Made by a program: the position numbers and the translations under genes
Shown here: positions 62,953 through 64,000 of the stretch, piece after piece
Layout: the number at the start of each line of letters is the position of its first letter
How positions within the stretch are numbered: the stretch's first letter is position 1
The notes under the pieces: model-generated
Seen by the model: only the letters and a program-made list of their open reading frames with translations
Database searches by the model: none
Told to the model about the DNA's origin: nothing
Source: Streptomyces abyssomicinicus
GTDB taxonomy: Bacteria > Actinomycetota > Actinomycetes > Streptomycetales > Streptomycetaceae
Length of the DNA: 64,000 nucleotides
Assembly: GCF_008974245.1 (NCBI RefSeq)
Contig: NZ_BBZI01000006.1
Coordinates: forward strand, 533,125-597,124
Direction of reading: 5' to 3'

Positions 62953-64000
62953 CGCGCAGGCCTTCGGCAAGGTCGCCCCAGAGGTACGCGGCGGTCTCGA
63001 CGCCCTTGACGAGGAGGTCCAGCTCGACCTTCTCGTTGGGCGCGTGCCATCCGTCGGAGGGCACCGAGATGCCGAGGAACAGCACCGGCGCGCCCAGCAC
63101 CTCCTGGAGGTCGACGGCGGGGCCGGAGCCGCCCTCACGGGTGAAGCGGACCGGCTGCCGGAAGGCGCGCCCCATGGCGCGGGCCAGCGACTGCAGGGCG
63201 GGGTGGTCCAGCGGGGTGAGACAGGGCCGGGTGGAGCCGCCGAAGTGGATCTCGTGGCGGATGCCGGCGGGGACGCGCTCCGCGACCCAGGCGCGCACCA
63301 GCCGCTCGATCCGCGCGGGGTCCTGACCGGCGACCAGCCGGAAGGTCAGCTTGACCATGGCCGAGGACGGGATGATCGTCTTGCCGCCCGTGCCCTGGTA
63401 GCCGCCGCCGATGCCGTTGACCTCGGCGGTGGGGCGGGCCCAGATGCGCTCCAGCGTGCTGTAGCCGGCCTCGCCGGAGGCGGCGTACGACTTGGCGGTG
63501 CGCAGCCACCGCTCCTCGTCGAACGGCAGCTCGGCGAAGAGGGCCCGCTCCCGTTCGGTCAGTTCGACGACGCCGTCGTAGAAACCGGGGACGGCGACCC
63601 GGCCGTCCGCGTCGTGCAGCGCGGCGACCAGGCGGGCGACGGCGGTGGCCGGGTTGGGCACGGCGCCGCCGAAGGAACCGGAGTGGATGTCCTGGTCCGG
63701 TCCGGACAGGCGGACCTCGAACTCGGCGAGGCCGCGCATGCCGGTGCAGACCGTGGGGGTGTCCTCGGACCACATGCCGGTGTCGGAGACGATCACCGCG
63801 TCGGCGGCGAGCCGCTCGGCGCGCTCCTCGACCAGGGCCCGGAAGTGCGGCGAGCCGGACTCCTCCTCGCCCTCCACCAGCAGCTTCAGGTGGACGGCGG
63901 GCGAGGTGCGGCCGGTGGCGGCGAGATGCGCCCGGACGCCCAGGGTGTGGAAGAACACCTGGCCCTTGTCGTCGGCTGCGCCGCGCGCGTACAGGCGGCC
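62942..64000 (-). CDS. M20-family dipeptidase (partial, runs off the right edge)
   Basis: Only the C-terminal ~350 residues lie in the window; the reading frame is open to the last base, with RGAADDKGQVFFHT near the edge giving a metal aspartate of the M20 fold. EGEEESGSP holds the catalytic glutamate and metal ligand, VSDTGMW the next, and a late SDGWHAPNEKVEL the last histidine. M20 dipeptidases remove C-terminal residues using two zinc ions. The start, and any signal sequence, are outside. Confidence 0.9.
   Translation of the reverse strand, partial: GRLYARGAADDKGQVFFHTLGVRAHLAATGRTSPAVHLKLLVEGEEESGSPHFRALVEERAERLAADAVIVSDTGMWSEDTPTVCTGMRGLAEFEVRLSGPDQDIHSGSFGGAVPNPATAVARLVAALHDADGRVAVPGFYDGVVELTERERALFAELPFDEERWLRTAKSYAASGEAGYSTLERIWARPTAEVNGIGGGYQGTGGKTIIPSSAMVKLTFRLVAGQDPARIERLVRAWVAERVPAGIRHEIHFGGSTRPCLTPLDHPALQSLARAMGRAFRQPVRFTREGGSGPAVDLQEVLGAPVLFLGISVPSDGWHAPNEKVELDLLVKGVETAAYLWGDLAEGLRDAR

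Overview
The window is about 73-75% GC by eye. It has long G/C-ending-codon genes, frequent GTG starts and many 4-nt gene overlaps, and it carries a set of genes diagnostic for Streptomyces: two WhiB-like proteins, sigH with its anti-sigma factor, the das chitobiose system with dasR, sigR-rsrA, wblC and mycoredoxin. From memory, the gene content resembles the core-chromosome block of S. coelicolor running roughly from wblE/sigH/das through sigR, hisN and catR to wblC, read in reverse. I see no prophage, insertion sequence, integrase or CRISPR array; this is chromosomal core with a few lineage-specific loci.

Layout. 0.1-4.4 kb: wblE, a lipid kinase, a small membrane protein, sigH and its RsbW-type antagonist, and a zinc-ribbon protein. 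4.5-7.2 kb: a two-gene locus made of a family 2B encapsulin shell (HK97-fold protein with an inserted cyclic-nucleotide-binding domain) and a polyprenyl diphosphate synthase with a long disordered N-terminus, the probable cargo. 7.5-11.1 kb: a PGRP-type amidase, a PLP enzyme, a Na+/H+ antiporter and a UBP zinc finger. 11.1-12.1 kb: a gene-free repeat region. 12.1-18.1 kb: dasD-dasC-dasB-dasA facing dasR, with DasR operators between them. 18.2-24.3 kb: a monocarboxylate symporter pair, a second gene-free repeat region, an acetyltransferase, an M15 peptidase, peptide deformylase and a TPR protein. 24.4-28.6 kb: two tandem membrane HD proteins, then sigR-rsrA.

28.6-36.7 kb: a Gdx-type SMR exporter, rsgA, aroA, an M50 peptidase, a SRAP protein, a hydrolase, a TetR regulator divergent from hisN, a CBS protein and catR. 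36.9-48.7 kb: initiator tRNA, a Sel1-repeat protein, a UPF0182 membrane protein, a Lon/PDZ protease, a 59-residue membrane protein, moaE, an epimerase, a DUF2342 protein and a Nudix hydrolase. 48.7-52.0 kb: a three-gene TerD/AIM24 operon. 52.1-57.4 kb: a YgjP-like peptidase, a ThiF-like protein, an ABC1-family kinase, and the wblC locus with leader ORF, attenuator and coupled downstream gene. 57.4-64.0 kb: uvrD2, mycoredoxin, a MerR regulator with a membrane protein, a zinc-ribbon Nudix hydrolase and an M20 dipeptidase that runs off the right edge.

Three circuits tie genes together. (1) Thiol/antibiotic stress: sigR has a perfect sigma-R promoter (GGGAAT-N18-GTT) ahead of its extended sigma-R' start, mycoredoxin has another, and wblC, a reported activator of sigR, has a promoter with the AT-rich element beside the -35 plus a transcription attenuator. 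(2) Aminosugar control: DasR-type operators lie between dasA and dasR. (3) Possible c-di-GMP link: an HD-GYP protein lies in the same window as sigH, which has a BldD-like box upstream. The most novel material is the encapsulin/prenyl-synthase locus, the wblC leader architecture, the TerD-AIM24 operon and the ThiF-like/ABC1 kinase pair.
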